From: Porodaedalea pini
Taxonomy: Eukaryota; Basidiomycota; Agaricomycetes; Hymenochaetales; Hymenochaetaceae
Direction of reading: 5' to 3'
DNA length: 64,000 nt
NCBI GenBank assembly: GCA_002794775.1
Contig: NBAY01000018.1
Coordinates: forward strand, 1 to 64,000
Part shown: positions 1 to 13,100 of the stretch, in pieces
Position numbering within the stretch: the first letter of the stretch is position 1
How the letters are laid out: every line of letters starts with the position of its first letter
Made by a program: the position numbers and the translations under genes
Notes under the pieces: generated by a model
Databases searched by the model: none
What the model was told of the DNA's origin: nothing
Seen by the model: the letters and a program-made list of their open reading frames with translations, nothing else

Positions 1-533
1 TGGTTCTTTCTTCTGTCGGGATGCACGTATTCATACGCGCGAACTGCAATATCGCAATCAGACGTGGAGTGTAAGTTCTCCGCCCACATGCTTACGTTTG
101 GAATCTCATGCTCGTTGTCAGTTTGAGGAACTGGCAGACCAGTTCATCCCAACTGATACCTCGTGGCGGGGCTGGATGCGAATGGCGCTTCATCAGCCTC
201 TTGTCCCTGTTCTGCCTGTCGCGCGGGAGCTGATCTCGAAGACAAAATGGATTGCAACGAAGGGACGGGTTGCTCGACAAGCTCGAAGGGCTATCAAGTC
301 AGGTCAGGGCAGGTCGACGACAGAGACTCCAAGAAGCAGTGAACAGACCAGTGCTTCGGGATCTCAGGCTCAACTGTAAGCCCATCCTACTTATATGATA
401 CTGACCGTACTGAAGACCTTGTGTTCCTGTGTACAGCCCGGAGTCTCCGAAACGTCGAAAGTTGAGACGTCCTAAGAGATCGTCAGAAGCGGTTGACGAT
501 GGTACCTGCGAGTCCGAGTCATCTTCAAGTTGA
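1..533 (+). CDS. 3' end of an unrecognised protein-coding gene (partial)
   Basis: An open frame enters from the left edge. It is followed through an intron at 71-121 (gtaagt...gtcag) and another at 376-436 (gtaagc...tacag), and ends in TGA at 531-533. Both introns have clean fungal borders and keep the frame, which is the main support for coding. The visible C-terminus has a hydrophobic, Trp-rich stretch (TSWRGWMRMALHQPLVPVL), then a basic region rich in Lys/Arg, then a Ser-rich acidic tail ending ESESSSS. The basic tail (PKRRKLRRPKR) looks like a nuclear localisation signal, which is inference. I do not recognise the family, and the N-terminal part lies outside the window. Confidence 0.5.
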
Positions 534-829
534 AGTAACCTTCCTCATTGGACTTAATCTGTCTTAACATCTTATCTACATTTTATCGAGCAATTGGCTA
601 TCGTGCTCTGAACATAACTTATTACATGTAATTTATGCCGTTATTTAGCATGGCCAAAGAACTGACGAACGCGAAATGACGAAGTATGGCAATCGCGTGA
701 GAGACGCAACGTCATGCATTGCATTGCACAAACAATGTAGAACCTAATTCAGTGGCAGCTGCAATGGGGCCACTTTGAACGCGCTTTTCGCTCGACTTCT
801 CCCCAAGCTGGCTTGAAGCAGCCACTGCA

Positions 830-3138
830 ATGCCTTCTGTCCGGGTCAGAAGAGGCTCGCAGTACTCCTCTCTCTTAGGCGAGGATGGCACTCGGGATGA
901 CGCTCCGAGACGGCCAAGGTCCCGAACGCTGGGTAGCATATACCGCCATTCAGGACCACTGCCTTCAGAGAACAGCCCGTCTGATGAGCCGAGCTCCAGT
1001 ACTGGTGGACAAGATCCATTGGGTGTAATCGGTCCTTCCAACAACGTCCGACACTCTGGCAGGGTTGCAGATTCTATTCTTTTTGGATCAGGGTTACGGC
1101 CTCCTCAACCTTTACGAAGATATAGAAGTCGAAGTCGCGAGGCTACATATGGAGAGGGAGCACACAGCTCCTCAGAGTCTGAGGGGAGGAAAGGAGACGA
1201 GTCGGTCACTTTGGAAGGGTCTCAAGCGGATGTCGTCGTACCCAATGATGGAAGGGGGCCAGGCATACTTGAAAGTAGCCTTAGCCTCGCCAGTATTGCG
1301 AGCAATTACCAAGGCTCAAGCGAAGAATCCCTCAATCATGAGGATGACATTGTTGAACACTTAGATGTTATTGGTAATTACTTCTGCAACTGTCAGTTCG
1401 TTCTGTTGCTCATCGTTCCTCAGACCCCGAGATCGCCACTATATCCAACCTTGCGAATGCCGCCAACTCGATCCTCATTCCTCCCATTGGTGTATACTCG
1501 CGAAAACCTGTAGTTTTCCTACCCCGAGTACCTGTTTCCGACGATGCGGAAAGAACGTCGGCACACGAAGATGATCTTGACCGACATGTCGAGGAGGTTT
1601 TGTCGAAACGAATCATAGTCAGAAGAACTTTGCGAGGGGTATGGGCTTTTGTGAAAACTCGTGAGCTTCTTTGTGTGCGTCTACATGCTACTTGAAGCTG
1701 ACTGTTATCTTTCAGCCCTTGGCATCATTGCAGCTTTTTATGGCTTTTGTGTTGGTGAGGTTTTCGCGAGATTGTTTTTTCAGCTTAACACTGATTTTTT
1801 TTGGCAGTGTTCTGGGGAGCTGCGATCGTTTTCTTCCTGGCCAAATTCATTAATTTGCATAATGCGCTCCAGCAAGGCTTCTGGGTTGAGGTCTCTTCGC
1901 AAATTGAAAACGGTATGTGAGACAGTACAGAAATCGCAGAGGGCAATGACTGAATTCTCCTTACTATTTTATTTTATTTTAAATAGCTCTGTTCACAGTA
2001 ACTGGCATTGTAAATCTTTCCCTCTTATACGTCATACGCTGCTGCTTAAAGATTCGTAGGGACTGATTCCGTGGCGTGTTGTCGATACATACCGTGAGTG
2101 GCGAGGCAGCCGCGATGCGTTGTGTAACTAACAATTCTCAGGAATATTGAGAATTTGGCACTACAAGCGACTTACGCGCAAACTTCGTGAAAAGGCGGGG
2201 CTGCCTGAACTCTTCGACTTGGACGATTTGCCGGATCCAATGTACGACCCAAACTATGTCCATGTATTGACTGAGAAACAGGAAAGAGAACTTCATCGTC
2301 GTAAGCTGCTTGTTAGGCGTTGCTGCCATCGGCTTCTGACATTTGATTTAGACCAACGGCAGTTTGCGAAGTCTCAGACATGGTACAGGCCCCATGGAAC
2401 ACCGACCCACCGTGTGAGTGAATTCTTAGCTTCCGTTGGCTGGTCTACTGATGTCTTGTCCAATCGAAGGCGTTTCCTATCGAGTGAGCGGTCTGATCTT
2501 TCTGACATTGCACATTTCAGGCTCACGAAGTTACCGTCGACTTATTTCAGAACAGCGCTGCTCATCTGTTGTTTCATTGATGGCAACTCGATTTTCCAGG
2601 TCGGTGACTATTTAGCGAAGGTTCTTTCATGACTAACGCATAGTAGATTATACTTTGCGGCACAATGTGGGGCTTAAACAGGTGTGTTCCACAACAATAT
2701 ATATTCCGATCAGTATCTCTAATGCATCCGTGATGCTTGCTCCCGCTCCGGTGCTATAGGTTCCAACGTCCCGCTTGGAGCACCGGAATCCTTATCCCTG
2801 CGAGTTTCCTGTGTGGTATCATATCGGCGGTTTTTATTTGGCGTGGTGGGCAGAAGACGAAGCGCACGAAAGAAGTTGAGGAGAGGCTCCGCCTGGCGTT
2901 GGCAGTTGAGCACAATCCAGACAAATTTAAAGTGGTGGAGGGAAAGAAGGGTGGCTCTCGGAGTACGGCGGGAGACGCATCTGCTGGACATGAGAATTCC
3001 CGACGTGATTCTCCAAAGCGTGAGGATACCCAGGTTGGTGGATGGCGCAGAGTTGAGCCTTCCGACGATCGTGATACATCCATAGTAATCGACGAAAAGA
3101 TGGAAGTACCACCGCCAAATATGTTGCGACGAAATTAA
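830..3138 (+). CDS. DUF2985 family fungal membrane protein
   Basis: A multi-exon gene of about ten exons. The N-terminal ~180 residues are Ser/Arg-rich and low-complexity. The conserved body starts after the intron ending near 1425 (IATISNLANAANSILIPP). It includes the hydrophobic stretches ALGIIAAFYGFCV, VFWGAAIVFFLAKFINL, ALFTVTGIGLIPWRV and the C-terminal WSTGILIPASFLCGIIS. The segments KSQTWYRPHGTPTHR and DLDDLPDPMYDPNYVHVL match what I know of the fungal DUF2985 family, whose function is unknown. Several transmembrane helices imply an integral membrane protein with a soluble, probably cytosolic N-terminus. The C-terminus is charged and Ser-rich. The first ATG with good context (830) was chosen as start, but an upstream exon cannot be excluded. 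It converges with the methionine synthase gene downstream. Confidence 0.82.
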
Positions 3139-3561
3139 ATATGTATTTTACACGATGTACGCTTATTTTTGTTGTTATAACATACAATATCCCTAGGATC
3201 TCATGACCTTCGAAGTTCTGTCGAGCTTTCCGATGACCATGATCTATTGCTCGTTTCCTAATGATTACAATACTCAAATACAATGTTTCGTCCAGGGTTG
3301 TTGAAACCCCCAAGATTGTTGAAATCCTACATCCGCATCTAAATACTCAATTTCCTCCCCACACTGGAGTGCTAAGCTGGCAGAAGCCCGCTCACAACAG
3401 ATACAACCACTAGCACATCCGAAACCCGTGAAGTGCTTGATCGCATGTACTCGTCGCTCACAACTACCCAAGGATATTTTACGCCGCTGCGATGCTAGAT
3501 CGGGGAAGACGATAATTTATACCCAAACGATGGGCGCTGTTGAAGCGCAAGGAGAAGGCGC
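3139..3561. other. Convergent intergenic region without a gene
   Basis: About 420 bp between the stop codons of the DUF2985 gene and MET6. It holds the two 3' UTRs. Short A/T-rich tracts follow the DUF2985 stop. I see no coding signal or repeat in it. Confidence 0.6.
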
Positions 3562-6343
3562 CTATGCGGACGGCTGACGAGCCCACTTGGCAGCAGCAAC
3601 GACGTTGGTCAGCGCGGCCTCAGTCTCTTTCCATCCGCGAGTCTTAAGACCGCAGTCCTGTAAAACATAAGTTCAGGGACGATCTAGCATAAGATCAATG
3701 GCAGGGTACGCACAGGGTTGACGAAGAGCATATGGTCGGGAATGAGCTCGAGCATCAACTTGATGCGGTTTCTGATCTCTTCCTGAGAGGGGACACGCGG
3801 AGAGTGGATGTCGTAGACACCCGGGCCGATTTGGTTCGAGTAGCCGAACTCCTTGAACGCAGAGAGCAGCTTCATGTCGCTCTTGGACGCCTCTATGGAG
3901 ATGACATCGGCGTCGAGACGTTGGATCGACGGGAAAATGTCGTTGAAGTCGGAGTAGCAGAAGTGTGAATGCGTCTGTGTCGAGTCACTGACGCCGGCAG
4001 TCGCGAGCTTGAAGGAGTCGATGGCCCAGCGGAGGTAGTTGTCCCAGTCAACACGACGAAGCGGAAGCTACAAAGAGTAAGATAATGAATTAAACATTCA
4101 TTAATGATTTAGTTTGATTTGCACTTACACCCTCGCGGATAGCGGGCTCATCGACCTGGATCGCCTTGATGCCCGCCTTCTCGAGGTCAATGACCTCATC
4201 ACGAAGAGCAAGCGCGAGCTGCTGCGACTGCGTCTCCTTCGAAACATCCACACGGGGGAAGGACCAGTTCAGGATCGTGACTGGGCCAGTCAGCATACCC
4301 TTCATGGGCTTCTTGGTAAGGCTTTGAGCGTAGCTGCTCCACTTGACGGTCATCGGGCTAGAGCGACTAACGTCCGAGACGATGATGGGCGGGCGGACGT
4401 AACTGGTAATGAAGTTGAGTACGAAATCCTCACGGAGATTCTTCACGGATGGAACTCACCGAGAACCGTAGCTCTGGACCCAGGCGTTCTGGGTGAAGAC
4501 AAAACCGTTAAGCTGCTCGCCGAAGTACTGGACCATGTCGTTGCGTTCAGGCTCTCCGTGGACGAGAAGGTCGAGTCCGATCTTCTCCTGGAAGCGGACG
4601 ACCTGCTCGATCTCCTTCTTGATGAACTCCTCGTACTGCTCAGGAGTGATTTCGCCCTTTCCGAGCTTAAGACGGGCAGAGCGGATCTCCTTGGTTTGCT
4701 GGATAACGAGAAGAGTCGGTAAGTTAATTTTAGCAAGGTGAGCAGATTGAAGCTTACAGGGAAAGAGCCGATAGTCGTGGTCGGGAACTTCGGCAGGTCG
4801 AGCGATTTCTGCGCCTCCCATCGCTTGGGGAAGGTGCTTTTGCGGTGAAGGTCAGCGTCGGTGATAGCAGCAACACGCTTGCGGACAGCATCATCCGAAG
4901 TCGCCTCGAATTTGCGGCGAGCCTCAATGGACTTTTTGTTTGCCTCAAGAGCAGCTGTGACCTTGGCATCCTGCGAGCCAGAGAGTACGGCGGCAAGAGT
5001 GGCGACCTCGCTGGCCTTCTCAAGAGCGAAGGAGAACCAGTCCTTCTGCTCCGGGGTCAGCTTCTTCTCTGATTCGAGCGTGACGGGGATGTGCAGGAGC
5101 GAAGAAGAGGTAGCGACGATGACGTTGTCTTGACCAAGCTCGCTGACAGCCTTCTGGCCAAGCTTGATGGACACGAGGAAGTCATTCTTCCACACGTTAC
5201 GGCCAGAGACGAGGCCGAGAGAAAGGACAAGGCCGGCAGGCTTCACAGCCGCGAGAGTAGCTTCGAGTTGACCAGGCTCACGATCAAGGTCGATATGAAG
5301 ACCGGCGACGGGAAGCTTGGCAGCGTATTCGAGGTTGGAATCAAGACGACCATAATAAGTCGCAAGTATGATCTTCGGCGACACCGGCGCAAGGGCGCTG
5401 TACGCAGTCGTGTACTCCTTGGCCAGACCAGCAGCAGTGTCCAAGACGAGAACAGGCTCGTCGATCTGGACCCACTCTGCACCAGCAGCCTTGAGCTCAG
5501 TGAGGAGCTGCTTGTAAACCGGCAGAATCTTTTCAAGGAGCGAAATCGGCTTGAAGCCGGCGGAGGCGTCCCTGCTTGCCTTGGCGAGGACCAAGTAGGA
5601 GATGGGTCCAAGGACGACGGGACGGGTAGTTATACCCTCTGCCTTCGCCTCGTTGAACTCCTCGACAGCCTTGTTGAAAAGAAGCTTGAACTCGGTTGCC
5701 TCGGAGAGCTCAGGCACGACATAATGGTAGTTAGAGTCGAACCTGAAAAAAGAGTCAGGCAAAAATATCACACATAATATGCGGCCAAACGCGAAAGCAA
5801 GAACGTAAACAGCTCAGAGAATGCAATGAAGCTGAATAGTAAATATATATATATAATAAGACTTACCACTTCTTCATCTCAGATGCAGGAACGTCGACAC
5901 CATCCGCCTGTCTGCCACGGCCCATGGCAAAATAGACGTCCAGGGGAGACAGGTTCGAGCCAGTGTAGCGAGATGGGATGACATTGAACGCCGCAGAGTG
6001 ATCAAGAACATGATCGTAAAGGGTAAAGTCACCGCTACGATGATGGACACGACGTCAGGATCGATATGGCCTCTGGAAGGTGCAGATCACAAAATCAGGA
6101 AAACTCACCTCGGGATGAAGTCGACACCGCGTGCCTTTAGGTTGGTCCAGTTGTACCTTTTGACCTCAGACGCAGTCTTGGTGAGCTCATCCGCAGAGAT
6201 CTTGCCTGCCCAATAGGCCTCGACGGCCTTTTTGACTTCGCGGTTGGCGCCTGGTACCGCGATGAGCACTTGATGGGTGACTATATGCGTCTGAACAGCG
6301 ACTCACCAATGCGAGGGAACCCGAGAACGCTAGAGGCGACCAT
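3562..6343 (-). CDS. MET6: Cobalamin-independent methionine synthase
   Basis: 5-methyltetrahydropteroyltriglutamate-homocysteine methyltransferase makes methionine from homocysteine in the cytosol without B12. The spliced product starts [13 protein letters not shown] and is about 765 residues, the normal family length. It has the duplicated MetE barrel. The N-terminal half contains [15 protein letters not shown] and [12 protein letters not shown]. The C-terminal catalytic half starts near [16 protein letters not shown]. Expected zinc ligands are visible: HSHFC (His and Cys) and the C-terminal [13 protein letters not shown] (Cys). [13 protein letters not shown] and [12 protein letters not shown] are also family hallmarks. 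Six or seven introns interrupt it, including one of about 125 bp near 5743-5866. The start ATG is at 6341-6343, and the first exon is only 13 codons. It is separated by over 1 kb from the divergent phosphatase gene. Confidence 0.96.
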
Positions 6344-7576
6344 TTTTACAGAAAACTTGAGGGATAGAGGAGAGATGGTGGTAGGAGAGGAAGAGGCGAA
6401 AAAAAGATGGTGAGCTATGGCGCGAGGTCTTGCTATGGAAAAATATCATTATGTAAATTATCGATGCTTCGATTGACCAGTCGGCCCTAACTTGAACTTG
6501 AAGCTTGAGCATGCTGCAACCTTGCGCTCGCTTACCTCCTCCCCCTCTACCCTCCTTTTCCAAGAACAGGTTAACGTGAACTCTGCTCCAAATAATCTCG
6601 AGGCTCAATTCAAAAATTGACATAAACTCTCTTGGGTACTATGCAGTTCCTAAAATTACAGGATCACAACTTATGAATGGAAGTTCGCGCAAACATTCAA
6701 GCCTCGAGGTTTGATCGGTCTAGCTCAACAGATAACGCTACTTCTCCACGGACAACGTCAACCTCCACCGAAGCAATCTGTTCATCGCCGAACGCATGCG
6801 AGTCCGACTGAAACAAACTTGTCAATCCAATCCAGGTTCTCCAGGAATGTACAGGTTATCTCCTGAAGGCAGAGAATGTGTATTGCAAAGGTACACGTCT
6901 AGATCCTCATGTTTCTGCTCGAAAAGGCAGTCTATGTACTCCATGAGTCACTCTGGCGATCCAAGGGCGATCTCAATGCCATGGCTAGCATAGCTTTCAC
7001 ACTGCTAAATGGCCTTAGCGAGGCTCGCAGGAATGACGTCTGCGCTGTACGTTATGGACTGAGTCATACCAAAGCTTCTTGCCAATGTTTACAGCTCCTT
7101 TTCACAGCCATAGTCAAGCATTCCCTTCCGAAAGACGGTCGAACAAAATACGACTTCATCCTACGCAAGGTCGTAGAGGCTGTAGGCAAACTGATACGCG
7201 GAATATGGTGCCGACCGACGAAACGAAAGAGAGACAATGGCGTTCTCTCCGTGGCTCTCCAACGTTCACAGTCGTGTTCGGGCACGCATGGTACAGCCAA
7301 AGTAGTTTCTTGAGTTCCGGAGTCGAAATTTCCAAAAATGGGCAGGGACGTCCATTAGGTAATGCACCGCTTTCGAGAAGCTGTGAATACTGCCATCCCG
7401 ATCTTACCATACAGGCAGGTTCGGCCTTCCTCTCGGACGGCGCAAAATTGAATCCGTCGCGATGCTGGGGCTAGATACAAGTACTCAGCTTGTCGAGGCC
7501 ATGAAAGACAGACCTCGACCGCTGGCGACACGTAAACTCCAGAACATCCTCAGCTCAACGAGCAAAATTCACCATC
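6344..7576. other. Intergenic region between MET6 and phosphatase; no convincing gene
   Basis: 1.2 kb that must contain the MET6 promoter and 5' UTR on the minus side and the promoter of the phosphatase on the plus side. A 134-codon open stretch at 6909-7313 (+) exists, but it overlaps other open frames on both strands, has no recognisable domain and lacks supporting splice signals. I do not call it a gene. A C/T-rich tract lies near 6530-6560. Confidence 0.5.
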
Positions 7577-8403
7577 ATGCCGTGGAAAAATGTGGACAGT
7601 ATCATTGACGGCCGTCTCTTTCTGGGAAAGTAGGTTGCTTCCCTGTCGATCTACCTGCTTCTTGTGCCTTTAGCCTTTATCACCGCCGCATAAAATGCCG
7701 ATACCCAGTGCTGATGACTACTATCCAATTCAATAGCATAATAGCTGCGCGCTCTCCGCGATCCCTTTCGGAGCGAAGAATCTCCCATATTGGTATTTGA
7801 ATCTTCACTTTTGCTTTCTATGGTTCTTTGCTGACTCTTTGGGGTTTCATTTTCAAAGTATCTGTTTGTGAGGACCCTATTCCGGCCGACTCGCCTGCAT
7901 CTGGAATCCGCCACCTCCGCATTCCTGTCAAAGATGTCGATTACGCAGATATCCTTATTCATTTGCCTACAGCTTGCCGTTTTATCCACCAGGCACTGAA
8001 GGACGGTGGTATCATTCTAGTTCACTGCGAGCAAGGGCTTTCGCGAAGCGCAACCGTTGTTGCGGCATACTGTAAGAGCTTTCACGTTAAATCATTACCG
8101 GTGCACGTTCTGATGATAAGCATGCTCTAAGTGATGTACTCACAGCGGATTCGCGCAACAGAAGCGCTGGAGACCGTTCGTCGCGGTACGCTTTTCCGTT
8201 ACTGAGAATTTCTTGACTTGAACAAGGTGTTGATTGCCGTATTAGCTCGGGAGCAGGTCTGGCCGAACCCCGGCTTTCAAGAACAGCTCGTTCTCTTCGA
8301 GCTGTGCCAATACAACCCCACTACGTCAGACGGGATCTATAGAAACTGGCGCAACAAGATCGAACGTCAGATTAGAGAGGGCCATGTGTCCTCGTTGAAT
8401 TAG
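7577..8403 (+). CDS. Atypical dual-specificity protein phosphatase
   Basis: Small phosphatase that hydrolyses phosphotyrosine or phosphoserine/threonine through a cysteinyl-phosphate intermediate. Exon 1 starts MPWKNVDSIIDGRLFLGN. Splicing from 7630 to the acceptor ending 7736 gives the classic DSP start FLGNIIAAR. Three later introns were placed by frame: after HIV, after AAYL, and after ETVRR. The active-site loop HCEQGLSRSATVVAAY carries the C-x5-R signature, with the general acid Asp likely in VKDVDYADI. The C-terminus contains the conserved AREQVWPNPGFQEQL. The product is about 190 residues, with no targeting or docking domain, so the substrate is not predictable. It resembles DUSP12/Yvh1-type N-terminal domains but lacks their zinc-binding C-terminus. 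Confidence 0.88.
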
Positions 8404-10122
8404 ACTCCGCGAGCGCTTGAAAAGTATTTAAATGCTTTTATTCCGTGTTCTCGACTTCAAACTACCGTTGTATTTATCTGCATCAACCCCTCGCTTTCTC
8501 GTAGTTGTACTGTTACTCGTTCTGCTCCCAATTGCTGTAGAATCATGTGCAATGTGCTGTTTCGTTGTGTACGTTATCGTATTCGCCGTGCTTTGTTTTA
8601 TTAGCAAGCTGCTGGCAGTCGAATAGTCTAATATATGCTGACTTGTAGAGTGGGCATACGTGGTAACGCGTGAAGGTCGGCTTTCTTCATCGCCATTCAT
8701 CGCAAGTCGGTTCTTCAATCCTGTGGAGGCTGAGTGTCGGAGCATCGCCACACGCCAGTCTTATCTTATCTGCATCGGAGGAGCTAGCACTTGCAAAGTT
8801 GCATCCCTTGCCGTTTCGAGTCCGCCGATGCTTGGCTAGTAGCCGACACCCCTTCTGTACCCGTAATTTATATTTTATCCCGTCAGACTCGGAATTGCAT
8901 CATATAGTTCGTCTTCACTTCTTGAGTTTTTTTCCCCCTTGTACGGTATTCTTCGTCTCGCAATATCGATAAGACCCTCTGAGTCAGCCTCTGCATTTGT
9001 TGTTGCTTCGTTCTCGGAGTGAGGTGTCATTCAGATGATGTAGGACTCCTTGAGATGCTACAGATTGCGGATGCCATGAATCGAGGAATAATTCTGCCTC
9101 TCTACATCCCACGTTAGGTTCGGGCTCGCAGGCTTTGAGATACTCATTAATATTCCATATGTACAGAAGCAAACCGTGACTTTGTCAAGTAAAGCAGCCC
9201 GAGCAGATTGCCAGTACTGGTGCTGTTCCGATTCCCCTTGCCTTTCAAGTGTTGCATAACCACGCTTCGCATGCATTGCATTGATTAAGTAGAGTTGAGC
9301 ATCACAGATATGGTTTCATCCTTGGTTTGCAAACAATGTTAGGGCTATATATTCAAAGCTACTAGTACTAGTGTCATGACCTCTTTAGACGCGCGAAACC
9401 GCATTTTGTTGAGGACGGAGATGGCATTACTTGGGAGTACAGCGCCCCGAATTATTTATTTACTTGTTGTAAGCATTATACCCAAGAGAACTTAATCGTT
9501 CCTTTTCTGACTACAACAGAAGCGAATTAAGTGTACGAATGCCGTGGTCGGAGGCGAAGAGCCGTATCGTCAAACACAGGCATACGTAGACCGATTCAAA
9601 CGGAACTTCTGCACAGGATCTCAAAATATTTATGGCATTAATCTTACTTGATAATCTTCTATCGTTTACCTCCAATATTAATCTAGTAAGTCTTGTCGAG
9701 TGAGGATCGGTGCAAGAATGTAGCTACTTATATATAGCCTTGTGACTTGAGTTGAGTCGGCTGTGTGACTCCGTCACAGTAGATGCCGAACAAACAGCGC
9801 GGCGAGAACCCTGGGTGGCTGTGACACGCTAGTATCATGATTACTGAAGAGCAAAACTCTTGCTACATGGGCTTCTATGCAACTGGAAATAAGTGTTTTA
9901 TCTCAGTAACAACGTGTCACGAACTCAAGGAGACGCATACTGTCGTCTAATCTTGTCCTCACGACGGGATCACGAAATCTGCACGCAAGAACAACAGACC
10001 ACTTTGCTGCCACCATGAGTCCAATACGTCACTATAGGCACACTCCAGTGCACCAGCCGCACGCCCTTGCCCTTGGACTCCAATCCGCATTTTAGCCTCT
10101 GACCACCACTAGCGTCAGCGCG
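8404..10122. other. 1.7 kb region without a recognisable gene
   Basis: I see no long open frame, conserved motif, tRNA box or clear repeat here. Base composition is more A/T-rich than in the neighbouring exons. It holds the phosphatase 3' UTR and the promoter of the alpha/beta-hydrolase. A short non-coding RNA could not be excluded by eye. Confidence 0.45.
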
Positions 10123-13100
10123 ATGCCCGTAAACACTACGAGCGCGGCTGTTCACATCACTCCTAGTTCGTGCCCTCTTCGTCATTTGCTACTTTGCAAC
10201 TGACTCTCACCCGCTACTCGACGTGTCTGCGTTGGACGTGTCTAGCTGTTATCAAGACCTTCTATAAGCATTACAAGAGGAAGGCATCCAAGTTCGCAGA
10301 TGGCAAGCGCGACGAGGAAGTGACAGATGACGTTCTATTTGACGAGTGAGAGCCTTGCCATTAACGGGTGACTTGAGTGGGCTGACCTGATCCGCATCAA
10401 GGGCTTTTCACATCGTCAAATCATTTATAGAGCTTGGGACGCACAATACCGTCGAGTCTCTCCAAGCCTTGTAAGTGTTTCCACTCCTAGATGTACATGG
10501 TATGTGAATCAATGACCACTGGTTAGCACGAACACACATATTCTGTCGCCGCCATGGGCGGCGGTTTCCTCCGTCCTGGTCCCCTTCCAAACGTGCAACA
10601 AGGCTGCCGACATCCTTTTAGAGTGGTTTGCAAATCCGGATGAGGTGAGGAGGATTGTGGGCGGTGAAAGATGGTGGCAGGTCAGAGGCTTGAACGGCGT
10701 GGAAGGAGAGTGGGTGACCGAGAAAAGCTTCCTCAGGGACAGCGACGCTCTTGAGAGAGTGAAGAAAAAGGAAGAAGACCTTGCTCGGCCTTTGACGGAC
10801 TCTGAGAAGGATATCATGAGAATGGATGATTTGGAGAGAGTAATGGTAAGCTCTCGTGGAATTGCGACATAAACTAAACTGCATACTAATTTTCTCAATG
10901 AAGTTTTACGTTCATGGAGGTAGGGTCTAAATTATTTCATCCTACACAATAATCTGACAATTGGGCTCAGGTGCTTACTTCTGGGGATCTATCAGTGAGT
11001 GTCTTTGCTTTTCGCGTGGAATTCAGACTCAGAAAGCTCTCTCAACAGACACACATCGTTACCAGATTCTGAAATACGGTTAGTAGACACTTGGACATAT
11101 CCTACGGTGGCTTACCTAGATTTTTAGCACGAAAGATGCAAGGGCGGGTGTTTGCTGTTAATTACAGGTTAGTAAGTGCAGATCGGACTGGGCAGCATTG
11201 ACTCTGTATTCATCTGTTTACGGTTTAGGAAAGCTCCCCAGTATCCATGGCCATGTCCTCTGCATGACGTCCTTTCTGCTTGTAAGCTTCCACTGATAGT
11301 ATAAAATAATGGAAAGAATGATGGTTAAGATACTCCACTTACTAGATCTATACCTTGTTGACCCACCTCCTTCGGCCTTGCACGCACCCATCCCTCCTGA
11401 GAAAATTGTGGTGGCCGGTGACTCGGCTGGCGGAGGATTATGTGTTACGCTGCTTACGGTTCTTCGGGATTTGGGAAGGCCCTTGCCCGCTGGCGGCGTT
11501 CTCATCAGTCCGTGGGTTGATCTCACCCACAGCTTTCCGAGCGTCATGGAAAATACCGCAACCGTAAGACCGAAATGTTTGTGTCATCTTAATTTTTACC
11601 TGATATTCTCGATCTGCAATTTAGGATATTATCCCCCCACATGGTTTTATCCACAAGCCCTCAATGGTCTGGCCGATTGATGCGCGTCCGGGTGAGCAAG
11701 GCCGAATAGCACAATCAGAGGCACTCCCTCCTCCAAAGCCAGGTCACGCGGATACTCTGCAGCCTAGCGCCGAGAGAGTTGTTAAAGAAATCCTGCATGG
11801 CAAAAAAACAAAATCGACTCTTTCGCAGAAAGAGATGCTCGAATATGACGGTGACGCAAGAGAGACGAACGAAAGTGTGAACATTAATCCCGGGCAGCCG
11901 AGCGAGAAAATAGCTCGTTCTTGGGATCCGCAACCACCAAAGGTCCTTATGGAGGACCCGAATGCCGTTCCTCTGGAGTTGCGGTCGCAAATCCAGCTCT
12001 ACGCCACGAACGAGTGCGCAAATTAACTACTGTCTCAGATTCAATGACTAATCACAAGATTATGTTTCATAGGCAATTGACACATCCCCTTGTATCGCCA
12101 GTTCTGCAAGGATCCTTAGGCAACCTGTGTCCACTGTACATCATTGCCGGCGATAATGAATGTTTACGAGATGAGATCATTTATTTGGCTCATCGTGCAG
12201 CATACCCGGAGGAATTTCCGCCCAGGAAAGAGGCCATCAAGGAGTCGCGGAGGCAATCGCACAACGTGGAGAAGTTCAAGACTCCCACAAAAATCCACCT
12301 GCAGGTCTTTGACGGTCAGTTGGCTCTCCCCCTCAAAGTAGTTGCGCATGCTGAGGACAATTCGCAAGGCATGTGTCATGTTCTAACGGTTTTCACATTT
12401 CACGCGAGTGTGAGTAGTATACATCTACTGGGATTGTTGATTGCCAATGGCTTGCCCTTACCTGGATTTGCATAAGGCGAAATATGCGTATCGTTCTATA
12501 GCAGAATTCGTCAAGCACGTAACGGATGGCCCGACGTCTGCAGGAGAAGATGTAACGTTTCCGGAACTGATAAAGAACGGCACAGACCTGAGCGAAAGCT
12601 CAAACGCTCCCGACACACGACAAGCTCTTACAGTTTCATCACGCATAGGGAATGGTCTGAAGTCTCTGTCTACTCCGCTGACTTTTGCATCGAGCGACAA
12701 ATCCTCTACCACCATATACGAAGCAAACAAGGCGACCACGAAGGAGCATATACAAGAACATCCCTCGCTGAATAAGCTTGCTTCTCCTCCTGAATCGACA
12801 AGGGGAGGTTCAGTTCACGAAGCCAGTCCAGTATGCATGTTCTTAGAATGCCCCTGCTAGCACTCACTCGCTGTTTCAGGACGATTTCTCAGGAGTTGTG
12901 ATGATTCGACAGCGTGTCGACATACATGGCCGCGTGCGTCAAATGGAGGGCAAGGAAAATATTCCTTGTCTCAAGAAAACCGCGAACGAAATCGGCTTGC
13001 TTCGGGAGGCGCCTGCGCGACGATGGTTGACCGGTCAACAGGAGTGGGACGAGCATTTTAAGGGCACTGCAAAGAAAGTAGAGAAACGGCGGAGAAAGAC

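Noticed and set aside
4114..5777. Long plus-strand open frames over MET6
   Set aside because: They mirror the codon structure of the minus-strand methionine synthase and carry no domain of their own.
6909..7313. 134-codon open frame upstream of the phosphatase
   Set aside because: It overlaps other open frames on both strands, has no recognisable domain, and no splice pattern extends it. Probably a chance frame in a promoter region.
8428..8972. Two overlapping ~100-codon frames after the phosphatase stop
   Set aside because: Low-complexity, no family resemblance, opposite strands overlapping. Most likely 3' UTR and intergenic sequence.
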